Part shown: piece after piece, positions 1-7,321 of the stretch | Numbering within the stretch: position 1 is the first letter of the stretch | Layout: every line of letters begins with the position of its first letter | DNA from: JBAYJY01 sp041664945 | GTDB taxonomy: Bacteria; UBP15; UBA6099 | Length of the DNA: 19,365 nt | NCBI GenBank assembly: GCA_041664945.1 | Contig: JBAYJY010000083.1 | Span: forward strand, 1 to 19,365 | Reading direction: 5' to 3' | Position numbers and translations under genes: made by a program | Notes under the pieces: generated by a model | Seen by the model: the letters and a program-made list of their open reading frames with translations, nothing else | What the model was told of the DNA's origin: nothing | The model's database searches: none

Positions 1-859
1 CCAGCTTGAACTGGATCGCCTGCTGCTTGATGATCGGCTGCCCGAACTGCACGCGCTGCTTGGCGAAATCCTGACTCAGGTGCAGACAGCGCGTCGCCAT
101 GCCCACGCACCCGGCGCCAAGCCCCATCCGCCCGAAGTCCAGCGCTTTCATCGCCACTACGAAACCGCCGCCCTCCTCGCCCAGCATATTCTCCAACGGA
201 ACTTCCATGTTGTCGAATATCAACTCCGCCGTCGAGGAACCGCGGATTCCCATGTGCTTTTCTATCGTTCCGACAGAGAATCCCGGAAATTCCTTTTCCA
301 CTATGAACGCCGTGATCCCGCCTCGGCCGCCTTCGGACTTGGCGAGATTCGCATAAACGACATACACGTCCGCCTTGCCGCCATTCGTTATCCATATCTT
401 CGAGCCGTTGATGATGAACCTGCCGTCTTTCCGGACTGCGGCCGTCTTGATTCCGGCTGCGTCCGATCCAGCGGTCGGCTCAGTGAGCGCGAACGCGCCG
501 AGCTTCTCGCCCTGCGCCATCGGAGTCAGATATTTTATTTTCTGCTCTTCCGTGCCGCCGACAAAAACCGAATGGCACGCGATTCCAGCGTGTGCGCCGA
601 ACACCGTGCCGACAGCCGCCGAAGAGTATGCAACCTCTTCGTTCAGCAGACAGTAGGCGACCGCGCCCAGATCCGTGCCGCCGTATTTTTCCGGGAAAGA
701 CGCGCCGAGGAATCCGAGTTCGCCGGCTTTCTTAAATATCTCGCCGGGAAACATATCCTCTTTGTCTATCTTGTCCGCCACCGGCTCAATTTCTTTTTTG
801 ACAAATTCCTTGAACAGTTTTTGAAGTCTTTGAAGGTCTTCTGAAAATGAAAAATCCAT
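1..859 (-). CDS. Acyl-CoA dehydrogenase, N-terminal 286 residues (3' end outside window)
   Basis: FAD-dependent flavoenzyme of the acyl-CoA dehydrogenase family, which introduces the alpha,beta double bond in acyl-CoA thioesters during fatty- or amino-acid breakdown. It acts in the cytoplasm and passes electrons to electron-transfer flavoprotein. Translating the minus strand from the ATG at 859 gives 286 uninterrupted codons to the window edge, of about 380 usual for the family. The helical N-terminal domain spans about residues 1-115. The family signature ALTEPTAGSDAAG lies at about 124-136. The FAD-contacting stretch KIWITNGGKADVYVVYA follows at 154-170, and the middle beta domain continues to about 225. 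QRVQFGQPI with KQQAIQF near 268-284 is typical of the C-terminal helical domain. The catalytic Glu expected near residue 365 lies outside the window, so the substrate class (short-chain, isovaleryl, glutaryl) cannot be decided. The gene is transcribed away from gltX. Confidence 0.93.
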   Translation of the reverse strand, partial: MDFSFSEDLQRLQKLFKEFVKKEIEPVADKIDKEDMFPGEIFKKAGELGFLGASFPEKYGGTDLGAVAYCLLNEEVAYSSAAVGTVFGAHAGIACHSVFVGGTEEQKIKYLTPMAQGEKLGAFALTEPTAGSDAAGIKTAAVRKDGRFIINGSKIWITNGGKADVYVVYANLAKSEGGRGGITAFIVEKEFPGFSVGTIEKHMGIRGSSTAELIFDNMEVPLENMLGEEGGGFVVAMKALDFGRMGLGAGCVGMATRCLHLSQDFAKQRVQFGQPIIKQQAIQFKL

Positions 860-913
860 GTTAGCCACCGCCCCTATTAATTAAAATTCCGCCGTCCCAA
901 AAGCAGTCCGCAT

Positions 914-942
914 ATATTATTACATTAGGATAACAGTGTCAA
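914..942 (-). promoter_or_regulatory. Sigma70-type promoter of the acyl-CoA dehydrogenase gene
   Basis: On the minus strand, TTGACA (942-937) is a perfect -35 box. It is separated by 17 bases from TAATAT (919-914), a 4/6 match to the -10 consensus. Transcription would start near 907, leaving a leader of about 48 bases before the ATG at 859. A GGGGCGG stretch in that leader could serve as a ribosome binding site. Confidence 0.6.
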
Positions 943-957
943 AAGAGTGAGTTCTTG

Positions 958-1063
958 CGTCATTGCGAGGAACGAAGTGACGAAGCAACCCCAAACATGG
1001 GGATAGCCGATGAGTTCTGGATTGCTTCGTCGGCTTTACCAAACAAGCCTCCTCGCAACGACG
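958..1063. repeat. Interspersed palindromic repeat, CGTCATTGCGAGG family (MITE-like)
   Basis: The outer arms CGTCATTGCGAGG (958-970) and CCTCGCAACGACG (1051-1063) are inverted copies with one mismatch. Nested inside is a perfect 10-base inverted pair, GACGAAGCAA (979-988) and TTGCTTCGTC (1022-1031). A further CCCC/GGGG pair lies around 989-1002. The motif closely resembles the small non-coding palindromes found many times in environmental bacterial genomes, which from memory are common in Deltaproteobacteria, Omnitrophica and Elusimicrobia. It has no reading frame of its own and sits between the divergent acyl-CoA dehydrogenase and gltX promoters. Only one copy is visible in the window. Confidence 0.8.
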
Positions 1064-1102
1064 AGCTCTTCCTTATATTTGTTTACGCCGCCCGCCGCGG
1101 CA

Positions 1103-1131
1103 TTGTGCCGGCGCTCTTTGTGCGCTAAAAT
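1103..1131 (+). promoter_or_regulatory. Probable sigma70-type promoter of gltX
   Basis: TTGTGC (1103-1108) and TAAAAT (1126-1131) are separated by 17 bases. The -10 box matches 5/6 of the consensus and the -35 box starts with the conserved TTG. The start of transcription would be near 1138, giving a leader of about 47 bases. Because this leader covers the upstream in-frame codon at 1134, the promoter supports the start at 1185. Confidence 0.5.
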
Positions 1132-1147
1132 TCATGCTCGTCAAAAA

Positions 1148-1164
1148 GGGAGGCAGAGCCGCCC
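1148..1164 (+). other. Small hairpin in the gltX leader
   Basis: GGGAGGC (1148-1154) can pair with GCCGCCC (1158-1164) with one mismatch across an AGA loop. It is preceded by AAAAA and lies just upstream of the GGAG ribosome binding site at 1171-1174. There is no run of T after it, so it is not a terminator for gltX transcripts. It may only stabilise the leader. Confidence 0.3.
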
Positions 1165-1184
1165 ATGAATGGAGTTGTATAATT

Positions 1185-2801
1185 ATGTCAGTCAGAGTCC
1201 GTTTTGCGCCAAGCCCTACCGGCAATGTACACATAGGCAACATAAGAGTCGCCATCTTCAACTGGCTGTTCGCGCGCCACGAAAAAGGCAAATTCCTGCT
1301 CCGCGTCGAAGACACCGACCTCGAACGCTCGACTCCCGAAGCAATCCGGACGCTTCTCGATTCCATGAATTGGCTCGGCCTTGACTACGACGAAGAGCCG
1401 GTCTACCAGACAAAACAGTTGCAGCGGCACAAAGATGTGGCAATGAAAATGGTCGCCGACGGATTCGCATCGAGTAAAGACGATCAGTCGCCTGTGGTTT
1501 TTCAAATAACCGAGAAACTTTTCGATTCATCGTTTGTTATGGTCGATAACGGCCCTCATTATGAATATGCCATCGGAGCAGGCGAGCTTATCGGCAACAG
1601 CCAAAGCCTCGTCCACAAATTGCCCAAGGGTTCATTGACGAACACTATGAACTGGCAGGCTATACGTCTTGAACTGACAGTATTATGCGCCGAAGGCGAT
1701 CCGATTCCCGGAGATGAATTCGAAAAAACCGTCATCAGTCATTTGGAAAAGAATTCATTGGATGAAGTCGACGTGCGAACGTTGTTCGATAAAACAATCA
1801 CTGGCATAAGCTTCCGCCGCAAATTCGTTTTCTTCGACGACCTCGTCTTGGGAACAATTAAAAAGCCGCTCGAAGGCGTCCGCGACTTTGTCATTATGCG
1901 GACGGACGGGTCGCCGATTTTCCACCTCGCCAACGTTATTGATGACGTTGACATGGGAATCACTCACGTGCTGCGCGGAAACGATCATGTCGAGAATACT
2001 TTCAGGCATTTATTTCTTTATAAAGCAATGGGCGTGACGCCGCCGCTTTTCGGCCACTTCCCTATGATAACCAACGACGCCGGCAAACCCTACTCGAAAC
2101 GTGACGGCGCCGCGTTTGTCGGCGAATACCGCGAATTGGGATTCTTTCCCGATTGCCTCTTCAACATGCTCGTTCTCTGCGGCTGGAATCCCGGCGACGA
2201 TCGCGAAATCATGTCGAAACAGGAAATGATCGACGCGTTCACGCTCGACCATGTAAGCTCCGGCCCCGCGCAATTCAGCCTCAAGAAAATTCACTGGATG
2301 AACAGCCAGTATTTCATGAAAAAGCAGGCTGACGAACTCTTCCCGCTGATAAAAGAACGCCTCGCCGGAGAAGGCGTCGACATCGCGGGCATAGACGAGT
2401 CATGGCTTGAACGATTGATCGGCCTTTTGCGCGAACGCTCGGAAACGCTCTCTCAATTCGTTCAGAAATCGAAATATTTTTTCGAGGACGAGGTCACGCC
2501 CGACCCGAAAGCCGTCAACAAAATTCTTCTGAAAAACGACGGCGCGGGAATGAATATACTGGAAAAGCTTGTGGGCTGCCTCGAAGAGATCGCCGACTGG
2601 TCAGAAAAGCCGATCGAGGAATCGCTGACAAAGTTTACGGAATCTGAAGGCATCGAATTCGGAGCGGTGGCGCAACCTTTGCGCGTGGCGGTCACGGGCG
2701 GCACGGCGAGTCCCGGCATCTGGGAAACGCTCGCCCTCGTCGGCAAAACACGAACGCTCGCGCGAATTGATAGAATCCTTCGGGATGTCAAACCTCAGTG
2801 A
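1185..2801 (+). CDS. gltX: Glutamyl-tRNA synthetase with an unusual internal insertion
   Basis: Class I aminoacyl-tRNA synthetase that charges tRNA-Glu with glutamate in the cytoplasm. The N-terminus shows the GluRS catalytic pattern RFAPSPTG (about 6-13), then HIGN (16-19) in the HIGH position, and FLLRVEDTDLERSTPEAIR. After the insertion the core resumes with FFDDLVLG (about 216-223), DFVIMRTDGSPIFHLANV and ITHVLRGNDHVENTFRH. The KMSKS-type loop is KPYSKRDGA (301-309). The all-helical anticodon-binding region follows from about 330. The start at 1185 is preferred over the in-frame start at 1134 because SVRVRFAPSPTG is the normal family N-terminus, GGAG lies at 1171-1174, and the likely promoter overlaps the earlier start. 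Length is 538 aa against about 470-500 usual. The excess is a stretch at about residues 108-208, between VVFQI and the FDDL motif, that I cannot assign. The usual zinc-binding Cys cluster is absent. Since glnS lies downstream, a tRNA-Glu-specific enzyme is expected. Confidence 0.93.
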   Translation: MSVRVRFAPSPTGNVHIGNIRVAIFNWLFARHEKGKFLLRVEDTDLERSTPEAIRTLLDSMNWLGLDYDEEPVYQTKQLQRHKDVAMKMVADGFASSKDDQSPVVFQITEKLFDSSFVMVDNGPHYEYAIGAGELIGNSQSLVHKLPKGSLTNTMNWQAIRLELTVLCAEGDPIPGDEFEKTVISHLEKNSLDEVDVRTLFDKTITGISFRRKFVFFDDLVLGTIKKPLEGVRDFVIMRTDGSPIFHLANVIDDVDMGITHVLRGNDHVENTFRHLFLYKAMGVTPPLFGHFPMITNDAGKPYSKRDGAAFVGEYRELGFFPDCLFNMLVLCGWNPGDDREIMSKQEMIDAFTLDHVSSGPAQFSLKKIHWMNSQYFMKKQADELFPLIKERLAGEGVDIAGIDESWLERLIGLLRERSETLSQFVQKSKYFFEDEVTPDPKAVNKILLKNDGAGMNILEKLVGCLEEIADWSEKPIEESLTKFTESEGIEFGAVAQPLRVAVTGGTASPGIWETLALVGKTRTLARIDRILRDVKPQ

Positions 2802-2847
2802 TTCAATGATTGGTTTTCAGGGTGAATGAGACGTGAATTGTAGGGTC

Positions 2848-2892
2848 GGATTTCAAACCCGTCCAAAATTATCAATCTTGCCGTTTGAATCC
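2848..2892. repeat. Imperfect inverted repeat in the gltX-glnS gap
   Basis: GGATTTCAAAC (2848-2858) and GTTTGAATCC (2883-2892) can form a 10-base-pair stem with one bulged T. No T run follows on the plus strand, so it is not a classic terminator for gltX, although it could protect the 3' end of the message. The left arm belongs to a partly self-complementary GGGTCGGATTTCAAACCCGT stretch (2843-2862) that looks like an interspersed repeat fragment. The rest of the 182-base gap shows only the glnS promoter. Confidence 0.35.
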
Positions 2893-2913
2893 AAAAATCA
2901 AATGCCGAAGCCT

Positions 2914-2941
2914 TTGTTCATTTTGCTATCGGGCGTATAAT
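2914..2941 (+). promoter_or_regulatory. Probable sigma70-type promoter of glnS
   Basis: A perfect -10 box TATAAT (2936-2941) is preceded, with a 16-base spacer, by TTGTTC (2914-2919), which keeps the TTG of the -35 box. Transcription would start near 2948, giving a leader of about 36 bases with the strong ribosome binding site AGGAG at 2973-2977. It suggests glnS can be expressed independently of gltX. Confidence 0.5.
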
Positions 2942-2983
2942 ATCAGTTGCGCCGAAATAATTGTGCATCTTAAGGAGTAACGT

Positions 2984-4696
2984 ATGGACACACCGAACCC
3001 ATCGAGACCAGCGCCCGGACCGGATTTCATCAGGGCAATCATCGCGGACGACCTTCGAAACAACAGACGCGAAGGCCGCGTCGTTACCCGATTCCCTCCG
3101 GAACCCAACGGCTACCTTCATATCGGACACGCCAAGAGCATCTGCCTCAACTTCGGCATCGCTCAAGAAAACGAAGGCGGCGTCTGCCACCTCCGATTCG
3201 ACGACACCAACCCGAACAAGGAAGATGTCGAGTACGTCGATTCCATCAAGGAAGACGTCCGCTGGCTCGGCTTCGACTGGGGCGAACACGAATATTACGC
3301 TTCCGACTACTTCGACCAGATCTACGAATGGGCGATTCAAATGATAAAGGAAGGCAAGGCGTACGTTTGCGACCTTAGCGCCGACGAGGTGCGGGAATAC
3401 CGCGGCACACTCACGAAGCCCGGCAAGGAAAGTCCATACCGCAACCGCACGGTCGATGAGAATCTCGATTTATTCGAACGCATGCGGGCCGGCGAGTTCG
3501 ACGAAGGCTCACGCGCGCTCCGCGCGAAAGTCGACATGGCGTCGCCGAACCTCAACATGCGCGACCCGGTCATGTACCGCATTCTCAAAGCCGAACATCA
3601 CCGCTCCGGCGCAAAATGGGTCATCTACCCGTCTTATGACTTCACGCACGGGCAGTCGGACTCAATTGAAAAAATCACGCATTCAATCTGCACGCTCGAA
3701 TTCGAAGACCACCGCCCGCTATACGACTGGTTCTGCGAAAATCTCCGCATCTATCACCCGCGACAGATCGAGTTCGCGCGCCTGAATATCACGCACACCA
3801 TCCTCAGCAAGCGGCTGCTGATCCAGTTGGTCAACGGCAGCCACGTCAGCGGCTGGGACGACCCGCGCATGCCCACCATCTGCGGGTTCAGGCGACGCGG
3901 CTACACGCCGGAGGCGATACGCGACTTCTGCGGACGCATCGGCGTGGCGAAAGCCGACAGCACGATCGAGATCGAATACCTTGAGTCATGCCTGCGCGAA
4001 GACCTCAACAAACGCGCGCCCCGCGTCATGGCCGTTATCGACCCGCTTCGCGTCGTCATCACCAACTATCCCGAAGGACAAGTCGATGAACTCGACGCCG
4101 TCAACAACCCTGAAGATGAGAGCGCCGGAATGCGAAAGGTTCCGTTCTCGCGCGTTCTTTATATTGAAAAAGAAGATTTCATGGAGGAACCGGCGAAGAA
4201 GTTTTTTCGCCTGTCGCCCGGACGCGAGGTGCGTCTCCGCTACGCTTTCTTCATCACCTGTCAGGAAGTCGTGAAAGACGAAAAAGGCGAGATCGTCGAG
4301 TTGCGCTGCACTTATGACCCGGCCACACGTGGCGGCGACGCGCCTGACGGACGCAAGGTTAAAGCGACAATTCACTGGGTAGCCGCCGAACAGGCGCTCG
4401 AAGCCGAGGTCCGGCTCTACAGCCATCTGTTCACGGCAAAAACATCGAACGATATGGAAGAGGGAAAAGACTGGAAAGAATATCTCAATCCGACTTCACT
4501 GGAAGTTTTGCCGAAGTGTTACGTCGAGCCTTCAGTGGCGAACGCCAGCCCCGGAACGACATACCAGTTCGAGCGGAAAGGCTATTTCTGCGTCGATCCC
4601 GACACGGCGGCCGCCGGCAAACTTGTGTTCAATCGCACAGTGACGCTGAAAGACACTTGGGCCAGAATCCAAACCGCTCAGGGACAAAACTCATAG
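2984..4696 (+). CDS. glnS: Glutaminyl-tRNA synthetase
   Basis: Class I synthetase that attaches glutamine directly to tRNA-Gln, making the transamidation route unnecessary for Gln. The catalytic core opens with TRFPPEPNGYLHIGHAKS, with HIGH at residues 46-49, followed by the GlnRS-typical LRFDDTNPNKEDVEYVDSIK. The tRNA acceptor-end region contains NLNMRDPVMYRI (about 189-200) and YPSYDFTHGQSDSIE (about 215-229). The KMSKS-equivalent loop is ILSKR (273-277), close to the usual VMSKR. WDDPRMPT and the IRDFCGRIGVAK stretch follow, and the C-terminal half (about 340-560) is the two-beta-barrel anticodon-binding domain. Length is 570 aa, close to the 554 of the E. coli enzyme. AGGAG six bases before the ATG supports the start. 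The gene ends at a terminator shared with the convergent TPR gene. Bacterial GlnRS is generally regarded as acquired from eukaryotes. Confidence 0.97.
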   Translation: MDTPNPSRPAPGPDFIRAIIADDLRNNRREGRVVTRFPPEPNGYLHIGHAKSICLNFGIAQENEGGVCHLRFDDTNPNKEDVEYVDSIKEDVRWLGFDWGEHEYYASDYFDQIYEWAIQMIKEGKAYVCDLSADEVREYRGTLTKPGKESPYRNRTVDENLDLFERMRAGEFDEGSRALRAKVDMASPNLNMRDPVMYRILKAEHHRSGAKWVIYPSYDFTHGQSDSIEKITHSICTLEFEDHRPLYDWFCENLRIYHPRQIEFARLNITHTILSKRLLIQLVNGSHVSGWDDPRMPTICGFRRRGYTPEAIRDFCGRIGVAKADSTIEIEYLESCLREDLNKRAPRVMAVIDPLRVVITNYPEGQVDELDAVNNPEDESAGMRKVPFSRVLYIEKEDFMEEPAKKFFRLSPGREVRLRYAFFITCQEVVKDEKGEIVELRCTYDPATRGGDAPDGRKVKATIHWVAAEQALEAEVRLYSHLFTAKTSNDMEEGKDWKEYLNPTSLEVLPKCYVEPSVANASPGTTYQFERKGYFCVDPDTAAAGKLVFNRTVTLKDTWARIQTAQGQNS

Positions 4697-4715
4697 CCAT
4701 AATTCAATTCCAACT

Positions 4716-4747
4716 AAAAAAGGGCAGCCATTTGGCCGCCCTTTTTT
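4716..4747. terminator. Bidirectional rho-independent terminator between glnS and the TPR operon
   Basis: A run of A (4716-4721) precedes GGGCAGCC, an ATTT loop and GGCCGCCC, followed by six T (4742-4747). The stem is 8 base pairs with one A-C mismatch, and the A and T tracts on either side let it work for both strands. It lies 20 bases after the glnS stop codon and 25 bases beyond the stop of the convergent TPR gene. Confidence 0.85.
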
Positions 4748-4771
4748 ATGTCGTTATTTTATCGTTAAGAC

Positions 4772-7321
4772 CTATGGCAACTCTTTGCTTTGAGGCTGCA
4801 ACAGTTGCGCTTCCGCTCTTGCGCGCTGAGCCCAGAAGCCGCGCGGGTCTTCGGTTATGACCGCCTGATAGCGGCTGAGAGCGTCCGATTTCCTGCCGAG
4901 CAGGACGAGGACCGCCGCCAGACGTACATTCGCCGAGGGCCGCAACTCGGGCAGCCCGCCACCGTCCGCCGCCTCCTTGAAAAACACGGACGCGTCCTCA
5001 TATCTTTTTTCGCTCTCAAGCAACTCGCCGAGCCGGAAGCGGGTGTACGCTCTCAGCGGCCCATCCGACAGCGTCACCGCGAGGCCGCGCAACATCCCCT
5101 CCGCGTTGTCCACCTGCCCGGAAAGCATTTTCTTCTCCGCCTCGATGTACGCCTGCACCGTTATCGGGTCCGCCGACTCCGTATCGTCGAGAAACAAAAG
5201 CCGGTTGATCGAGTCCGCCACAAAACGGCTCTCAGGATATTGCTGAATAAGCTGCGAATATAGTTTTTGAGATTCTTCTTTTTTAAGGTCGAGCAGCCGG
5301 AGTTCCGCGCGATAGAAAAATATTTCATCGGCGTAGCGGCTCGTTCGCGGGTTGCTTGCCAGCGCGTCGAACGCCTGACGGGCCAAGTCGAACTCGCCGA
5401 GACGTAGTTCCGCTTTCGCTTCTGCAACGAACGCGTCGCCGACGTAAGGGCTGAGCGGATATTCAGCGACAAGCTTCGAATACAGCGCGCGCGCGCGGCT
5501 GATATCGTTCCTGTCGACCGCAAGTCCTGCAAGCCTGAAGAACGCTTCGTCAGCGCCGGGCGAGTCCGGCATCTTTTCCGCGATCCGCAAATAATCCTTT
5601 TCTGCTTTTGCCGTCTCTGACGCCTGTTGCCACGCGCGGGCGGCCTGAAGCAGCAGACCGGCGGTGTCGCCTGTCTCGCGGTCTGCCGCCGTGTCAAAGA
5701 GCGCAGCCGCTTTCGCCGCCTCGCCCCTCGCGAGCAGACGTCTTCCCGCTTCGCTGTAAAACCCGACATTCACTTTCGACGCCCTGCTCAGCGATTCCAG
5801 TCGTTTCATCGCCGCGTCCGTGAATCCGCGCCCCATCGCGATCTCCGCCGCAAGCAGGTTTATCTCTATGTTATCCGGTCTTTCGTCCGCAGCCGACTCA
5901 ACCATCTTATAGCCATCGTCTTTGAGTTCGTCGCGGCCGATCAGGCCGACGATAATATCGCGGGAGCCGGCATCGCCGGGATTCTGAATCACCAGCGCTA
6001 TGTACTCCTTAAGCGATTCCTTGAAGCGCATCTGAGCGAAATAAAGCTGCGCGAGCTCACGGGTGAAAAGAGAGGGCTGCCCGAGTTTCAGGCGTCCTTC
6101 CTCGTAAAGTTTCGTGACATCCGCATACCGGTCGCGCATCCAATAGTAACTCGCGAGCCGCGAATATGACTGAGCATCGTTCGGATTGAACCGCGACGCC
6201 TTCTCCCACGCCTCGCGCGCTTTCTCCGGCTGTTTTTCCGCGTAATACATTTCGCCGAGCTGTTCCAGCGCCGGAGAGAAGTCCGGGCGTTTGACCAGAA
6301 GATTCTCAAGCGTTTCGCGCGCCTTTTTCGTCCATTGGTTCTGATAATACACCCGCGCGAGAATGACCGCGTCGTCAAAATTGCCGGGCTCTTTCGCGAC
6401 GATTATCTCAAGCTGATTCAGCGCGCCGATAGAATCGTTGTCCCAGAGATAGAGCCGTTTGAGCTTTTTTACCGTCGCCAGATCGTCCGGATTCTTCCGC
6501 TTTTCTCCTTCCAGTTCATCCGCCAGTTCATCCAACTGCGCGGCGTCCTTATAGGCCTGAAACGACATCTCCTCGTAGGCCTGATTCCCGGGTTGCTTTT
6601 TAACAAGCTCGTTGTATATTTTGATAGCCTGATCGTATTTTTCCTGTTTGAGATAAATCTGGGCGAGCGTCAGCTTCAGCGAATCGTCCGCCGGATTATC
6701 TTTAATGTAACTGTTAAGCGCCGCTTCCGCTTCATAGTAATTTTCGAGCCGGATATAAAGCTGCGCGAGCTCGTATTTCGCGCGTTGCGCGTACGGATCG
6801 TTTTTTCTGGCGGCGTCCTTGAGAATTCTTACGGCATCGGCGCCCTTTCCGGCTTGTTCATATAGCGGCGCGAGTTCGAAACGCGCGTTGGAGGCAGCCG
6901 TCGAGTCCGGATAGCGGTCCAGCGCCAGTTCGTAAATCTGAATTGCGCCTGTGATTCGCTTGTCCCTCATTGCGTCCCGGGCAGCCGCGAGCATCGCTTC
7001 CGGCGCGGACGGATCCTTCGGCCACTCCGTGTAGACTCGCTTGAACGCCTGTTCGGCGTCCGAAAACCGGTTCATCATCTCGTAAGAGCTTCCGAGTCGC
7101 ATAAGCATGCCGGCCGCCGGCTTTTCATCAGGCCGCTCGTTGAGATACTTTAAAATCAGAGCCGCAGCCGCGGGGCTGTTTCCCTGCGAGAGGAGCATGT
7201 TGATTTGTTTCACCTGCTCTTCACGGCCGGCCGAGACTGTTTGACTAATAGCAACACGCGAAGCGAGCGCCGCAAGCGCGAATAATATCAGACACTCAAT
7301 TTTCGTTATTCTCTTCATCAT
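4772..7321 (-). CDS. Secreted TPR-repeat protein
   Basis: Long tetratricopeptide-repeat protein of 849 aa, probably a periplasmic or outer-membrane-facing scaffold. The N-terminus has a basic start (MMKRITK), a hydrophobic stretch LILFALAALA (about 11-20) and small residues near 25-31. This resembles a type I signal peptide, with no lipobox. From about residue 37 nearly the whole protein is TPR-like helix pairs. Examples are AEQAFKRVYTEWPKDPSAPEA, AIQIYELALDRYPDSTAA and AIKIYNELVKKQPGNQAYEE, with a YbgF-like series towards the C-terminus (KLYSQLIQQYPESRFVADS). No enzymatic motif is visible. Its ATG overlaps the stop of the upstream DUF4175 gene as ATGA, so the two are probably translationally coupled. 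A second ATG directly follows the first, so the start may shift by one codon. The specific function is unknown. Confidence 0.85.
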   Translation of the reverse strand: MMKRITKIECLILFALAALASRVAISQTVSAGREEQVKQINMLLSQGNSPAAAALILKYLNERPDEKPAAGMLMRLGSSYEMMNRFSDAEQAFKRVYTEWPKDPSAPEAMLAAARDAMRDKRITGAIQIYELALDRYPDSTAASNARFELAPLYEQAGKGADAVRILKDAARKNDPYAQRAKYELAQLYIRLENYYEAEAALNSYIKDNPADDSLKLTLAQIYLKQEKYDQAIKIYNELVKKQPGNQAYEEMSFQAYKDAAQLDELADELEGEKRKNPDDLATVKKLKRLYLWDNDSIGALNQLEIIVAKEPGNFDDAVILARVYYQNQWTKKARETLENLLVKRPDFSPALEQLGEMYYAEKQPEKAREAWEKASRFNPNDAQSYSRLASYYWMRDRYADVTKLYEEGRLKLGQPSLFTRELAQLYFAQMRFKESLKEYIALVIQNPGDAGSRDIIVGLIGRDELKDDGYKMVESAADERPDNIEINLLAAEIAMGRGFTDAAMKRLESLSRASKVNVGFYSEAGRRLLARGEAAKAAALFDTAADRETGDTAGLLLQAARAWQQASETAKAEKDYLRIAEKMPDSPGADEAFFRLAGLAVDRNDISRARALYSKLVAEYPLSPYVGDAFVAEAKAELRLGEFDLARQAFDALASNPRTSRYADEIFFYRAELRLLDLKKEESQKLYSQLIQQYPESRFVADSINRLLFLDDTESADPITVQAYIEAEKKMLSGQVDNAEGMLRGLAVTLSDGPLRAYTRFRLGELLESEKRYEDASVFFKEAADGGGLPELRPSANVRLAAVLVLLGRKSDALSRYQAVITEDPRGFWAQRARAEAQLLQPQSKELP

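Noticed and set aside
80..844. Open frame of 254 codons on the plus strand near the left edge
   Set aside because: It is antisense to an unmistakable acyl-CoA dehydrogenase with the family signature, and its translation is Arg/His-rich without any domain.
1134..1184. Earlier in-frame start for gltX at 1134
   Set aside because: It adds 17 residues not found in the family and would fall within the predicted promoter/start region. The ATG at 1185 has GGAG upstream.
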